9,727 bases of DNA from Chlamydiota bacterium. GTDB lineage: Bacteria > Chlamydiota > Chlamydiia > Chlamydiales > Waddliaceae. Under the pieces are notes generated by a model. That model had not been told where the DNA came from, searched no databases, and saw only the letters and a program-made list of their open reading frames with translations. Shown here piece after piece: positions 1 to 6,557 of this stretch; position 1 is the first letter of the stretch, and every line of letters starts with the position of its first letter. Position numbers and translations under genes: made by a program. The stretch covers positions 1 through 9,727 of the forward strand of contig JAAKFP010000053.1 in assembly GCA_011065005.1 (NCBI GenBank). The letters run 5' to 3'.

Positions 1-43
1 ATTTTGTGGCGCTCTGGTATTTGACCTTTCCCTCTATGAGGCC

Positions 44-96
44 AACCCTAATTTTTATCCGCAACTTCCTCTAAAAGCGATTTGAAAATTAGGGTT
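44..96. repeat. 12-bp perfect inverted repeat, terminator-like
   Basis: The arm AACCCTAATTTT at 44-55 is exactly complementary to AAAATTAGGGTT at 85-96, with a 29-nt loop. The right arm is followed by TTAT, so a weak rho-independent terminator for a rightward gene lying before the window is possible. The loop is long and the U-tract is short, so it may equally be part of the mobile debris that follows. No ORF with a start codon is visible in 1-130. Confidence 0.4.
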
Positions 97-129
97 TTAT
101 TTCACCATGAAGATCAGTGTTTAGTTAAA

Positions 130-243
130 ATTATCCTAAAAAACGCAGTTCAAAATGATCTATAAGTGCAAGATTTTGGTTCATAACCGCTTACAATGGA
201 GGGTCACATTCCCATACGGGGGTGCACGGTAATCTGGTTGTAA
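130..243 (+). repeat. Repeat copy A, forward, with right extension
   Basis: This is a ~90-bp core (about 130-219) plus an extension to 243. The core body (GCAAGATTTTGGTTCATAAC, 169-188) matches the reverse complement of copy C almost base for base. The extension at 213-243, containing GTGCACGGTAATCT, matches the reverse complement of 557-587 next to copy D with one difference in the first part. In frame with the core the plus strand reads LKNAVQNDL and then TAA at 163-165, as do the equivalent frames of the other copies, but no start codon precedes it here. Confidence 0.8.
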
Positions 244-277
244 GAGATAGTGTCGAATGGGAGGGTACTTTAAGTTG

Positions 278-368
278 TTTAACCTAAAAAACGCAGTTGA
301 AAACGATCTCTAAGCACAATCTTTTGGCCCACAACCGCTTACAATGGAGGGCCCCTTCACCGTATGGG
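278..368 (+). repeat. Repeat copy B, forward
   Basis: It opens with TTTAACCTAAAAAACGCAGT and runs through CACAATCTTTTGGCCCACAA and GGGCCCCTTCACCGTATGGG. It is nearly identical to the reverse complement of copy D (587-666, about one mismatch) and more diverged from A and C. Its right end overlaps the left end of copy C, so B and C sit head to head and form one large imperfect palindrome. A tiny frame ATG(257)-TAA(313) ends in NAVENDL; it has no supporting features and I do not call it a gene. Confidence 0.8.
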
Positions 369-449
369 AATGTGACCCTCCATTGCAAGCGGTTATGAAC
401 CAAAATCTTGCACTTATAGATCATTTTCAACTGCGTTTTCTAGGTTAAA
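361..449 (-). repeat. Repeat copy C, reverse
   Basis: The reverse complement of copy A: CGTATGGGAATGTGACCCTC (361-380) through CTGCGTTTTCTAGGTTAAA. It differs from A at only a few positions in about 84 bp. It ends in a run of nine A residues (447-455) before the transposase-like fragment. On the minus strand it again encodes NAVENDL followed by TAA. Confidence 0.8.
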
Positions 450-539
450 AAAAAACCATCAAATCTTTTTAATGAAAATGTTCTGGAACATTCGGGGATG
501 CATTGGTCAATCAAAGGAGCTGAGCAGGTTGCAGCATGA
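444..539 (+). pseudogene. Transposase C-terminal fragment, degenerate
   Basis: Reading frame 462-539 on the plus strand gives NLFNENV followed by LEHSGMHWSIKGAEQVAA and then TGA at 537-539; the frame is open back to 444, just after a TAG. The block SGM-x-W-S-x2-GA resembles the C-terminal signature that I associate with ISKra4-like transposases (SGMRW, then GAQA, then LR and NGDW). A one-base loss just before 537 would explain why the expected LR is replaced by a stop. Only about 30 codons survive and everything upstream is replaced by repeat copy C. The family assignment is from memory and uncertain; that this is a fragment and not a gene is well supported. Confidence 0.5.
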
Positions 540-556
540 GAATAAAGGGGCGTCCA

Positions 557-672
557 CTTACAACTAGATTACCGTGCACCCCCCATACGGTGAAGGGGCC
601 CTCCATTGTAAGCGGTTGTGGGCCAAAAGATTGTGGTTAGAGATCGTTTTCAACTGCGTTTTTTAGGATAAT
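557..672 (-). repeat. Repeat copy D, reverse, with extension
   Basis: The reverse complement of copy B over about 587-666, with the extra extension (557-587) shared with copy A. Its outer 21 bp (652-672) exactly mirror 130-150. The 3' end of the neighbouring minus-strand gene runs into it: the stop codon TAA (637-639) and the final codons reading ILKNAVENDL belong to the repeat. Confidence 0.8.
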
Positions 673-1647
673 ATGCGCTGGATCTCGGTTCTGGCCAGAT
701 AATGATTGATCGACATTTATCAATAGATAGGGGTATTGATCATTTTTTTCGCCATTATTCACTCCTATGATTACTCGATCGGTGTCGTTCCAACTCGAAA
801 GAGTCTCACCGGAGAGCATTTCCATCTGGAAAACATCGCCGCTAGATAAGAGCAATTTACCCTCTTCTGAAATACCATCTATGGTCAAGAGATAAGCAAA
901 ATCAGCATCTACGATGAAGCTCAATACCTGTGTTCCAGTTTTAGGGTTTAAAAGGATGTAATGGTAAAAATGATGATCGCCAAAATAAGTTTTTTCATGA
1001 TTGTTTAATAGAATGATAGAATCACCTTCAGACCATTTTTCGTGCAGGTCTTCATTGTAGATTTGGAGGACTGTACCGTTTTCTAAAGAAATCATGTCCC
1101 CCCATTTAGCGTCGACTTCCTTGATCTTATAATGAGCTTTCTTTAACCATTCTGCATCATTTACATTTGCAGTCGCTTTTCTCGTGGTATTGAATAGTAA
1201 ATCGCCTATTCTTGAGCCATTTTGGGAACCTACAAGTATCACATCACCTGGCATCCAGTTGAGGTTATTGTTCGTTAGATATAGTCTGCCATCAGAGAGC
1301 GAAATGCTGTTCTTTGTTATGGTTTTGATGTCCGGGCCTCCTAGACAAAACCCGGTAAATTGAACTGGAAGCGTTTCATCAAGATCCATATTTTTCAATG
1401 AGGAGGAGTTATGGCCATTGATCATGATGCCGACTTCATGACCAGCTTTCCAAGTTTCGGGAAAGCCCCATATTCCGGTTCCAGGCCCTTTGTACTCCCA
1501 AGTGGAATTGTCATCAAGGTTGAGGCGGCAACGGGGATCCCAATCTTCCGAAAGGCTATAGATCCTACTGATTTTCTGGGAGTATACATTTGTTGATAAA
1601 CCTAATGCCAGGATGCTAAAAACAAGTAGTTTAGTAAAAATATTCAT
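637..1647 (-). CDS. Unrecognised exported protein with four internal W-x2-GD repeats
   Basis: I do not recognise this 336-residue protein. It begins with a clear Sec signal peptide (basic MNIFTK, hydrophobic LLVFSILALGL, likely cleavage after VYS at about residue 23), so the mature protein is periplasmic, surface-exposed or secreted. The body is rich in beta-type residues and contains four spaced modules. Each has an L-x-[DES]-[DNG] segment followed 13-20 residues later by W-x2-[GT]-[DH] and a run of hydrophobics: W66 KAGHEVGIM, W131 MPGDVILV, W205 SEGDSIIL, W286 NDTDRVII. The start at 1647 is supported by GAGG seven bases upstream. It follows lpxD in the same direction after 134 bp but probably has its own promoter. 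Residues ~326-336 and the stop are encoded by repeat copy D, so the natural C-terminus may be lost. Host-interaction or envelope roles are possible but not shown. Confidence 0.75.
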   Translation of the reverse strand: MNIFTKLLVFSILALGLSTNVYSQKISRIYSLSEDWDPRCRLNLDDNSTWEYKGPGTGIWGFPETWKAGHEVGIMINGHNSSSLKNMDLDETLPVQFTGFCLGGPDIKTITKNSISLSDGRLYLTNNNLNWMPGDVILVGSQNGSRIGDLLFNTTRKATANVNDAEWLKKAHYKIKEVDAKWGDMISLENGTVLQIYNEDLHEKWSEGDSIILLNNHEKTYFGDHHFYHYILLNPKTGTQVLSFIVDADFAYLLTIDGISEEGKLLLSSGDVFQMEMLSGETLSSWNDTDRVIIGVNNGEKNDQYPYLLINVDQSLSGQNRDPAHIILKNAVENDL

Positions 1648-1722
1648 AATTCTGCCTCTTTCATCTTTAATTGTTTCCTAACACTTTAACACTAAGTTGT
1701 TAAGATTACATAAAGATCTAAT

Positions 1723-1760
1723 AAAAAAAACTTCGCGTTTTCTTCGCTTTCTTCGCGGTG
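1723..1760 (-). repeat. GCGAAG direct-repeat motif followed by T8
   Basis: On the minus strand, between lpxD and the exported-protein gene, GCGAAG occurs three times within 26 bp (complements at 1751-1756, 1742-1747, 1731-1736), followed by eight T residues. It is not self-complementary, so it is not a standard hairpin terminator despite the T-run. Similar accgcgaag-type tracts are common dispersed intergenic repeats in many bacteria. The rest of 1648-1781 shows no gene and no clear promoter. Confidence 0.45.
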
Positions 1761-1781
1761 ATTGAGTCGAGGCCTGAACGT

Positions 1782-2846
1782 TTACTTCGAGCTTTCGAGT
1801 TGTTCGATGCGGGCTTTTAGATCTTTGAGTTGTTTGACGTAGGGTCCTATATTACGTAGCAGGACACTGTTGCGGTTGTGTTGACCGAGGGGCTGAACGG
1901 GAACACCACCATATTTTCCGGGAGGAAGAGATTTGGAGACACCACTTTTCCCTGTAATAATGACTCCATCTTGTAGTTCGAGGTGGCCGTCGATTCCACA
2001 TTGACCTGCGATGATCACACGATTGCCTGTGCGTGATGATCCCGCGACTGCTGATTGGCCGCAGATGATGTTGTCTTCACCGATTTGAACGTTATGTCCA
2101 ATGACGACCATATTGTCCAATTTGGTTCCCCGTCCTAAACGGGTGGTGGCAAATCGTGCACGGTCGACGGTACAGTTTGAGCCGATCTCCACGTCATCTT
2201 CAATCGAAACGTTGCCAAAATGCTCAAGATGTGTATGTTTCCCCTGATCGTCTGTGGAATAGCCAAATCCCCCAAAGCCGATAACAACTCCTGGTTGGAT
2301 GACGACGTGATCGCCAATGTTGGTATACTCGTTAATCGTGACATTGGGGTGGATGATACTGTCTTTCCCAATTTTTGTTTTGGAACCGATATAGCTGCCT
2401 GCACCGATGTACGTGTTGTCTCCAATAACGACATCAGCATCGATGACTGCATGGGGGCCAATGAGGACATTGTTACCCATCTTGCTGGATTCATGGATCA
2501 CAGCTGTTGGATGTATTCCTTGAAATGCACTTAGTTTCGGGGTGTCGCCCCTAAATGTTTCCACGATCATTTGGAAGGCTCTAGCGGGGTCTTTATTGAT
2601 GAGGTAGTTTTTTCCTTCCGTTTGCGGGGCAGAAGGAGCGACAAAAATTGCACCCGCATGTGACTGCCGCATGGCATTCACATAACGGGTTTTTGTATAG
2701 CGAGGGTTTGAGAGAAAGGAAACATCTCCCACGCCCGCGGAGTCCAGCTCGGCAAAACCAGTGATTTTGTAATCACGATCTCCAACAATCTCGGATTCCG
2801 TGATTTTGGCTATTTCTGCAAGCGTGAACGTTGGATTTTCCTTCAT
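1782..2846 (-). CDS. lpxD: UDP-3-O-(3-hydroxyacyl)glucosamine N-acyltransferase LpxD
   Basis: Transfers a hydroxyacyl chain from acyl carrier protein to UDP-3-O-acyl-glucosamine, the third step of lipid A synthesis, in the cytoplasm as a homotrimer. The 354-residue protein has the family layout: an N-terminal uridine-binding domain (about 1-105), a left-handed beta-helix of hexapeptide repeats (about 110-305, e.g. IGPHAV, IGDNTY, IGAGSY) and a C-terminal helical tail. The catalytic His is H251 in VVIGHNVQIG, equivalent to E. coli H239; H288 in GHLEL and the GFGGFGY loop (190-196) are also present. Two ATGs are adjacent: GAGG lies only 2 nt before the one at 2849 but 5 nt before the one at 2846, so I chose 2846. 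It is the last gene of the bamA-skp-lpxD run, 19 nt after skp. It appears complete. Confidence 0.96.
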   Translation of the reverse strand: MKENPTFTLAEIAKITESEIVGDRDYKITGFAELDSAGVGDVSFLSNPRYTKTRYVNAMRQSHAGAIFVAPSAPQTEGKNYLINKDPARAFQMIVETFRGDTPKLSAFQGIHPTAVIHESSKMGNNVLIGPHAVIDADVVIGDNTYIGAGSYIGSKTKIGKDSIIHPNVTINEYTNIGDHVVIQPGVVIGFGGFGYSTDDQGKHTHLEHFGNVSIEDDVEIGSNCTVDRARFATTRLGRGTKLDNMVVIGHNVQIGEDNIICGQSAVAGSSRTGNRVIIAGQCGIDGHLELQDGVIITGKSGVSKSLPPGKYGGVPVQPLGQHNRNSVLLRNIGPYVKQLKDLKARIEQLESSK

Positions 2847-2865
2847 CATGACCTCATCTATGCAA

Positions 2866-3414
2866 CTATTTTGTCTCTTCAGGTTTGAATGTCGCGTCCA
2901 TTACCTTAACAATATCTGCTGAAACATCTAAAGTATCTTTGTAGTAAAAAGCGCCTTCTTCGTTAAGGATAATATCTAGGCTCTTATCCTTTGCGACTGT
3001 TTTAGAAGCTTCATTTATTGTCTCAGAGATCTTTTGAATGATCTTGAAGTTTGCTTGATTCAAGATCTGATAGTATTGCTGCTGATGCTGAGATAACTCT
3101 TGGTTTAGATTGCGAAATTTGTGCTTCATTTCTGCTTCAGCTTCTGGTGAAAGTGTATCCAGGTAGTCGGGATCATCGAATTTTGTTGAAATGTCTGAAA
3201 GAGACTTTTCTTTCTCTCCAAGAACATCTTCCATTTGTTTTTTCATAGACTCAAAATTGGCTTGCTCTTGCTTGCCAAGCTTGGACTGCTCGACACATTT
3301 CTTAAAGTCGACAAATCCAATATTTGCGGTTTGTGCTTCTAGCTCTTTTGGTGCTGCAGAACAAAATAGAAGGACTGCGGCGCAGGCATAAAAAGCCTTT
3401 CGAAGGATATTCAT
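2866..3414 (-). CDS. skp: Periplasmic chaperone Skp/OmpH
   Basis: Binds unfolded outer-membrane proteins in the periplasm and hands them to the BAM complex. The 182-residue length suits the family. There is a signal peptide (MNILRKAFYACAAVLLFCSA; probable cleavage after LEA at about residue 27), then the N-terminal OmpH strand NIGFVDFKKCVEQSKLGK (31-48), a long charged helical stretch rich in Glu, Gln and Lys (about 49-140) that would form the tentacle-like coiled coil, and a C-terminal strand-forming segment (LDIILNEEGAFYY). The context LFC does not fit a lipobox, so it is not called a lipoprotein. The start has AAGGAG upstream with suitable spacing. It lies 27 nt after bamA and 19 nt before lpxD, the usual bamA-skp-lpxD order. 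The gene is intact. Confidence 0.93.
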   Translation of the reverse strand: MNILRKAFYACAAVLLFCSAAPKELEAQTANIGFVDFKKCVEQSKLGKQEQANFESMKKQMEDVLGEKEKSLSDISTKFDDPDYLDTLSPEAEAEMKHKFRNLNQELSQHQQQYYQILNQANFKIIQKISETINEASKTVAKDKSLDIILNEEGAFYYKDTLDVSADIVKVMDATFKPEETK

Positions 3415-3441
3415 GATAATTTCTCCTTAATTCTAGCGTGT

Positions 3442-5811
3442 TTAAAACTTTCCTCCAACAGTGATGAAGAATCTTTTCACATCATTGCTGTCGTTTGGGT
3501 TCAAAGGATACCCCATCCCTACTGTTAATGGCGGGCCATTTTCAAAAACTTGGAACCGGCAACCATATCCGGCGGAGTAGTACATTTTTCCAAAGCACCA
3601 TTTCCTCTTGGTCAGACTTCCCGCATCGGCAAAAACAAACGCATCAAAACGGGAAAAAATAGGCTTGGAGTATTCAAGGGAGTAGATTTGCATCGAAATA
3701 CCTCCTCGTGGGTTTTCATCGTCGTCATCGAATTTGGGACCTATACGATAAGAGCGGTACCCTCTAAGGGTGTTGTCACCTCCAAGGAATAGACGTTCGT
3801 CAATAGGTAAATCTTTGAAATTGGTTTTTCCGAGAGGCTGGATGAATCGGAAATCACCTCGGACTTTGATGACACCCTTTCCACAAACATCAAAATAGTA
3901 ACTATTCAAGTACCCTACGGATAGGAAAGCGTGGTCGCCGCCGAGGCCTGCGATTTCCCCTTCAACCCGTGACTTCAACCCACAGGTTGGGATGAGAGGG
4001 TGATCGGTGGAGTCGTAGTTCCAAGAGAGGCCCAAAGCAGAAGTCAAGCCCGCATTGCCTGCTTCTTCTTTTAGCTTTTCTCCGGCGTCACTAGAGACGT
4101 TTATTTCCGTTTTGCGCAAACGATAGTGAGTGCCAACGCGAAGAAAAGCGTTGCATTCGTGGGTCGCATGAAGTGTTAGCCCATACGCTTTGATTTCATA
4201 ATCATCAGAGATATACTCGTTATTGGTTCTGTCGATGTCAAAACCTACACTCCAAGGAGTGTCCAGGAAATAGGGTTTTGTCCAAGATAGTATATAGCTA
4301 CTACTTTTTCTCCCTAAGGAGAAGGTAATATGTGCATATTCGCCACCACCTCGTAGTGCACGCATCCCATCCCTCCAAAAGCAGCCCAGGCCTTTGTAGT
4401 TGAAGTTCCGCTCAGTGAGGTTGATGCCCCCGAAAATATTTTCGACAGTACTAAAGCCGCAAAATGCTCCCATATGCCCTGTGTTGGTCTCTTCAACTTC
4501 AATGATGACATCGCGATAGTTGTGGGGTAGTATGGAATCTCCTTCAGATTTTACGGCATAAACATTTACATGTTTAAAATAACCGATGTTCACCAAACGT
4601 CGTTCTGTCCATTGTAGCTTTTCGAGGTTAAAGACTTCACCGGGGATGAGCAGGGTTTCGTGAAGGATAACTTTCGTTTGTGTCGAGCAGTTTCCCAGCA
4701 CTTTCACCATACCAACAAAGTATTGATCACCCTCATCGATGGTAATATCTACATCATAAATATATGAGTCTTCGCGAAGTTTCGGTTCGTAGTTGACGAT
4801 CGCTTCAATGTAACCACACTTACCATAATAATTCGTCAAAATACGCATGTTGTCATGGATTTGATCCGGAGAAAATGGCGCACCCTGACATATCGTCAGG
4901 CGTTTGCGCAGTTGTTCGTCACTATAGATCTGGTTTCCATTGAGGGTTATATCTCCAAAGCGGTAGCATTGCCCTTTTGTTGCTTTGAAGTAGAGATTAA
5001 TTCGATCTTTCTGAGGGGCTTCGCAGACGGTGAGATCAACTTTTGCATCAGCATAGCCGAGGTTTTGTAGATAGTTGAGAACGATCAGTTTGTCATGTTG
5101 AATCATGTCCTCATTATACGTTCCCTCACCAGTAATCCAACTCAAGAAGAAGTTGTACTTCTTCGTAACCATCATATCTAAAAGATCATTTTGCTCACAT
5201 TTAGTAAAGTTGGTGAAGCAAATATTCTTGATTTTTCCGGCACGCCCTTCATCAACTCTGATAGTGATGTCGACCTCATTTGTGAATTCGTCGAAGCATG
5301 CATCATAATCAAGCTGTGCTTCGAAAAAACCTTGCTTTACGTAGTATCCCTTGACCTGGTTGAAGGCACTATTGAACTTTTGCCGACTAAATACAGACCC
5401 TCGAGATATTCCTAGCTCAGATTGCAGCTTGCTTCTGTTGATTCTTTCGTTCCCTTCCCAACAAATGCTACGGATAACAGGGTTGGGCCAAATTTTTAAG
5501 GTCACAAATATTTTATCTTGGATGGACTCAACATGCGGTTCGATACGGTCATAGTCCTGCACTAACATTTTTAGGTCACTGTCGAAATCTGTCTGTGAGA
5601 AAATATTTCCCTCTCGTGTTTTCAATCTCGACCTAATGGTGCGAATGATAAATTCCGATGATTCGGGAGATTCCGTAGCTATCGTAATATCCAGCTTTTC
5701 GATGATCTGATTGTCGAATTGAGTTGCATAGCCAGACAAGGAACAAATGGGGAAAAATATCCCAAGCAACATAATTATAAGATGTGGAGACTTCTTTAAT
5801 AATTTATACAT
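3442..5811 (-). CDS. bamA: Outer-membrane protein assembly factor BamA (Omp85)
   Basis: The essential core of the BAM machine, which folds beta-barrel proteins into the outer membrane. With the start at 5811 it has 789 residues; this ATG has GGAGG six bases upstream and is followed directly by a signal peptide (MYKLLKKSPHLIIMLLGIFF), whereas an in-frame ATG at 5868 would place 19 unlikely residues before it. Five POTRA domains can be laid out at about 36-108, 111-188, 192-280, 283-361 and 364-441, with typical GN and GYF/GYIEA elements. The barrel runs from about 447 to the C-terminal Phe (VGGKF). The loop-6 motif is LRGYR (682-686), in place of the usual VRGF/Y. The mature protein has 16 cysteines (e.g. 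117, 172, 198, 205, 263, 282), unusually many; E. coli BamA has two. First gene of the envelope operon. Confidence 0.96.
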   Translation of the reverse strand: MYKLLKKSPHLIIMLLGIFFPICSLSGYATQFDNQIIEKLDITIATESPESSEFIIRTIRSRLKTREGNIFSQTDFDSDLKMLVQDYDRIEPHVESIQDKIFVTLKIWPNPVIRSICWEGNERINRSKLQSELGISRGSVFSRQKFNSAFNQVKGYYVKQGFFEAQLDYDACFDEFTNEVDITIRVDEGRAGKIKNICFTNFTKCEQNDLLDMMVTKKYNFFLSWITGEGTYNEDMIQHDKLIVLNYLQNLGYADAKVDLTVCEAPQKDRINLYFKATKGQCYRFGDITLNGNQIYSDEQLRKRLTICQGAPFSPDQIHDNMRILTNYYGKCGYIEAIVNYEPKLREDSYIYDVDITIDEGDQYFVGMVKVLGNCSTQTKVILHETLLIPGEVFNLEKLQWTERRLVNIGYFKHVNVYAVKSEGDSILPHNYRDVIIEVEETNTGHMGAFCGFSTVENIFGGINLTERNFNYKGLGCFWRDGMRALRGGGEYAHITFSLGRKSSSYILSWTKPYFLDTPWSVGFDIDRTNNEYISDDYEIKAYGLTLHATHECNAFLRVGTHYRLRKTEINVSSDAGEKLKEEAGNAGLTSALGLSWNYDSTDHPLIPTCGLKSRVEGEIAGLGGDHAFLSVGYLNSYYFDVCGKGVIKVRGDFRFIQPLGKTNFKDLPIDERLFLGGDNTLRGYRSYRIGPKFDDDDENPRGGISMQIYSLEYSKPIFSRFDAFVFADAGSLTKRKWCFGKMYYSAGYGCRFQVFENGPPLTVGMGYPLNPNDSNDVKRFFITVGGKF

Positions 5812-5842
5812 AACTTTCCTCCATTGCTCGAAAAAAGGATTT

Positions 5843-5872
5843 ATCATAGGGCACAGAAGGGAAAACACGCAA
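5843..5872 (-). promoter_or_regulatory. Candidate sigma70-type promoter for bamA-skp-lpxD
   Basis: On the minus strand a -35-like TTGCGT (complement at 5867-5872) is followed after 18 nt by TATGAT (complement at 5843-5848), a 5/6 match to the -10 consensus. It lies 31 nt ahead of the bamA start, leaving room for the GGAGG ribosome site. The -35 match is only partial. No equally good promoter for recR was seen on the other strand of the same 128-bp divergent gap. Confidence 0.4.
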
Positions 5873-5939
5873 GAGAAAAAGAAGAGGAGAGAATGTTAAA
5901 TTGATGACCTAATAACGAAAGATGTGGTATTCTCAGCCC

Positions 5940-6539
5940 ATGATGAAGTACCCCCAACACCTATTACAATTGATCGAAAACCTGAAGCGACTGCCAGGCG
6001 TCGGCAACAAAAGTGCCGAACGCTTTGCTTTTCAGATACTAGAATGGAAGCACGAACACTTACTTGAGCTTGCCAACGTGTTGAAAAACATTCCTTTTAA
6101 ACTGAAAACCTGTGAAGAGTGTGGCTGCTTGGTTGGAGAGGAAAAGTGTCAATTTTGCGACTCTTCACGCGACCATACCGCAGAGATATGCGTCATAGCC
6201 ACAGCTAAAGATGCCTTCGCTATCGAAGCAACCCATGAGTATAAAGGGCTTTACCATGCCTTAGGGGGCGTGCTTTCCCCACTCGACGGTAAAGGACCGG
6301 AACACCTTAATTTTCAAAAGCTCAAGGATCGAATCATCAACAGGAACATCCAAGAGGTGATCATTGCCTTAGATTCTACCCTTGAAGGCGATGCAACAGC
6401 ACTATACATAAAAAAAGAGATTGCTGACCTCCCCATCAACATCTCTCGCCTTGCCTTTGGATTGCCCATGGGAAGCTCCCTCGATTACGTCGATGGCGGA
6501 ACCCTATCCAAAGCCCTCGCCGGGAGGGGAACCTTCTGA
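5940..6539 (+). CDS. recR: Recombination mediator protein RecR
   Basis: Works with RecO (and RecF) to load RecA on gapped single-stranded DNA. With the start at 5940 the product is 199 residues, the normal RecR size; an in-frame ATG at 5922 would add six residues. Visible domains: helix-hairpin-helix LPGVGNKSAERF (18-29); a four-Cys zinc site with C58-x2-C61 and C70-x2-C73; a Toprim domain from about 82 (EICVIATAKDAFAIE) containing LEGDATA (148-154); and the conserved C-terminus SRLAFGLPMGSSLDYVDGGT. Neither start has a recognisable Shine-Dalgarno sequence, which is unlike every other gene here. It diverges from bamA and is separated from fabH by a large inverted repeat, so it is probably transcribed alone or with readthrough into fabH. 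Confidence 0.95.
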   Translation: MMKYPQHLLQLIENLKRLPGVGNKSAERFAFQILEWKHEHLLELANVLKNIPFKLKTCEECGCLVGEEKCQFCDSSRDHTAEICVIATAKDAFAIEATHEYKGLYHALGGVLSPLDGKGPEHLNFQKLKDRIINRNIQEVIIALDSTLEGDATALYIKKEIADLPINISRLAFGLPMGSSLDYVDGGTLSKALAGRGTF

Positions 6540-6557
6540 AAGGGGAGGATAAAGCCT

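Larger units (their letters stand above)
130..672. mobile_element. Composite remnant of nested insertion sequences or MITEs
   Basis: The outermost 21 bp are perfect inverted copies of each other (130-150 and 652-672, ending in ACGCAGTT and its complement). Inside lie two more copies of the same end sequence, at 278-368 (forward) and 361-449 (reverse), plus a transposase-like fragment at about 444-539. No intact transposase is present, so the element cannot move by itself. I see no clear target-site duplication outside 130/672. What is seen is the repeat geometry; that these are insertion-sequence ends is inferred from the inverted symmetry and the transposase-like fragment next to one copy. 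Confidence 0.6.

Noticed and set aside
257..313. 18-codon frame ending in NAVENDL in repeat copy B
   Set aside because: Too short, no ribosome site, and explained by the repeat carrying the same tail in every copy.
130..672. CRISPR array as an explanation for the repeated units
   Set aside because: Only four copies, in mixed orientation, about 90 bp long, with no regular spacers and no cas genes.
1723..1760. Rho-independent terminator after lpxD
   Set aside because: A T-run is present on the minus strand but the GCGAAG repeats are direct, not inverted, so no stem forms.
2135..2534. Open frames on both strands inside lpxD (119 and 104 residues)
   Set aside because: They overlap the conserved hexapeptide-repeat coding frame of lpxD, have no family motifs and lack ribosome sites; they are shadows.
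2866..3414. Skp as a lipoprotein, from the LLFCSA segment
   Set aside because: Phe at position -1 does not fit the lipobox and a normal signal peptidase I site follows.
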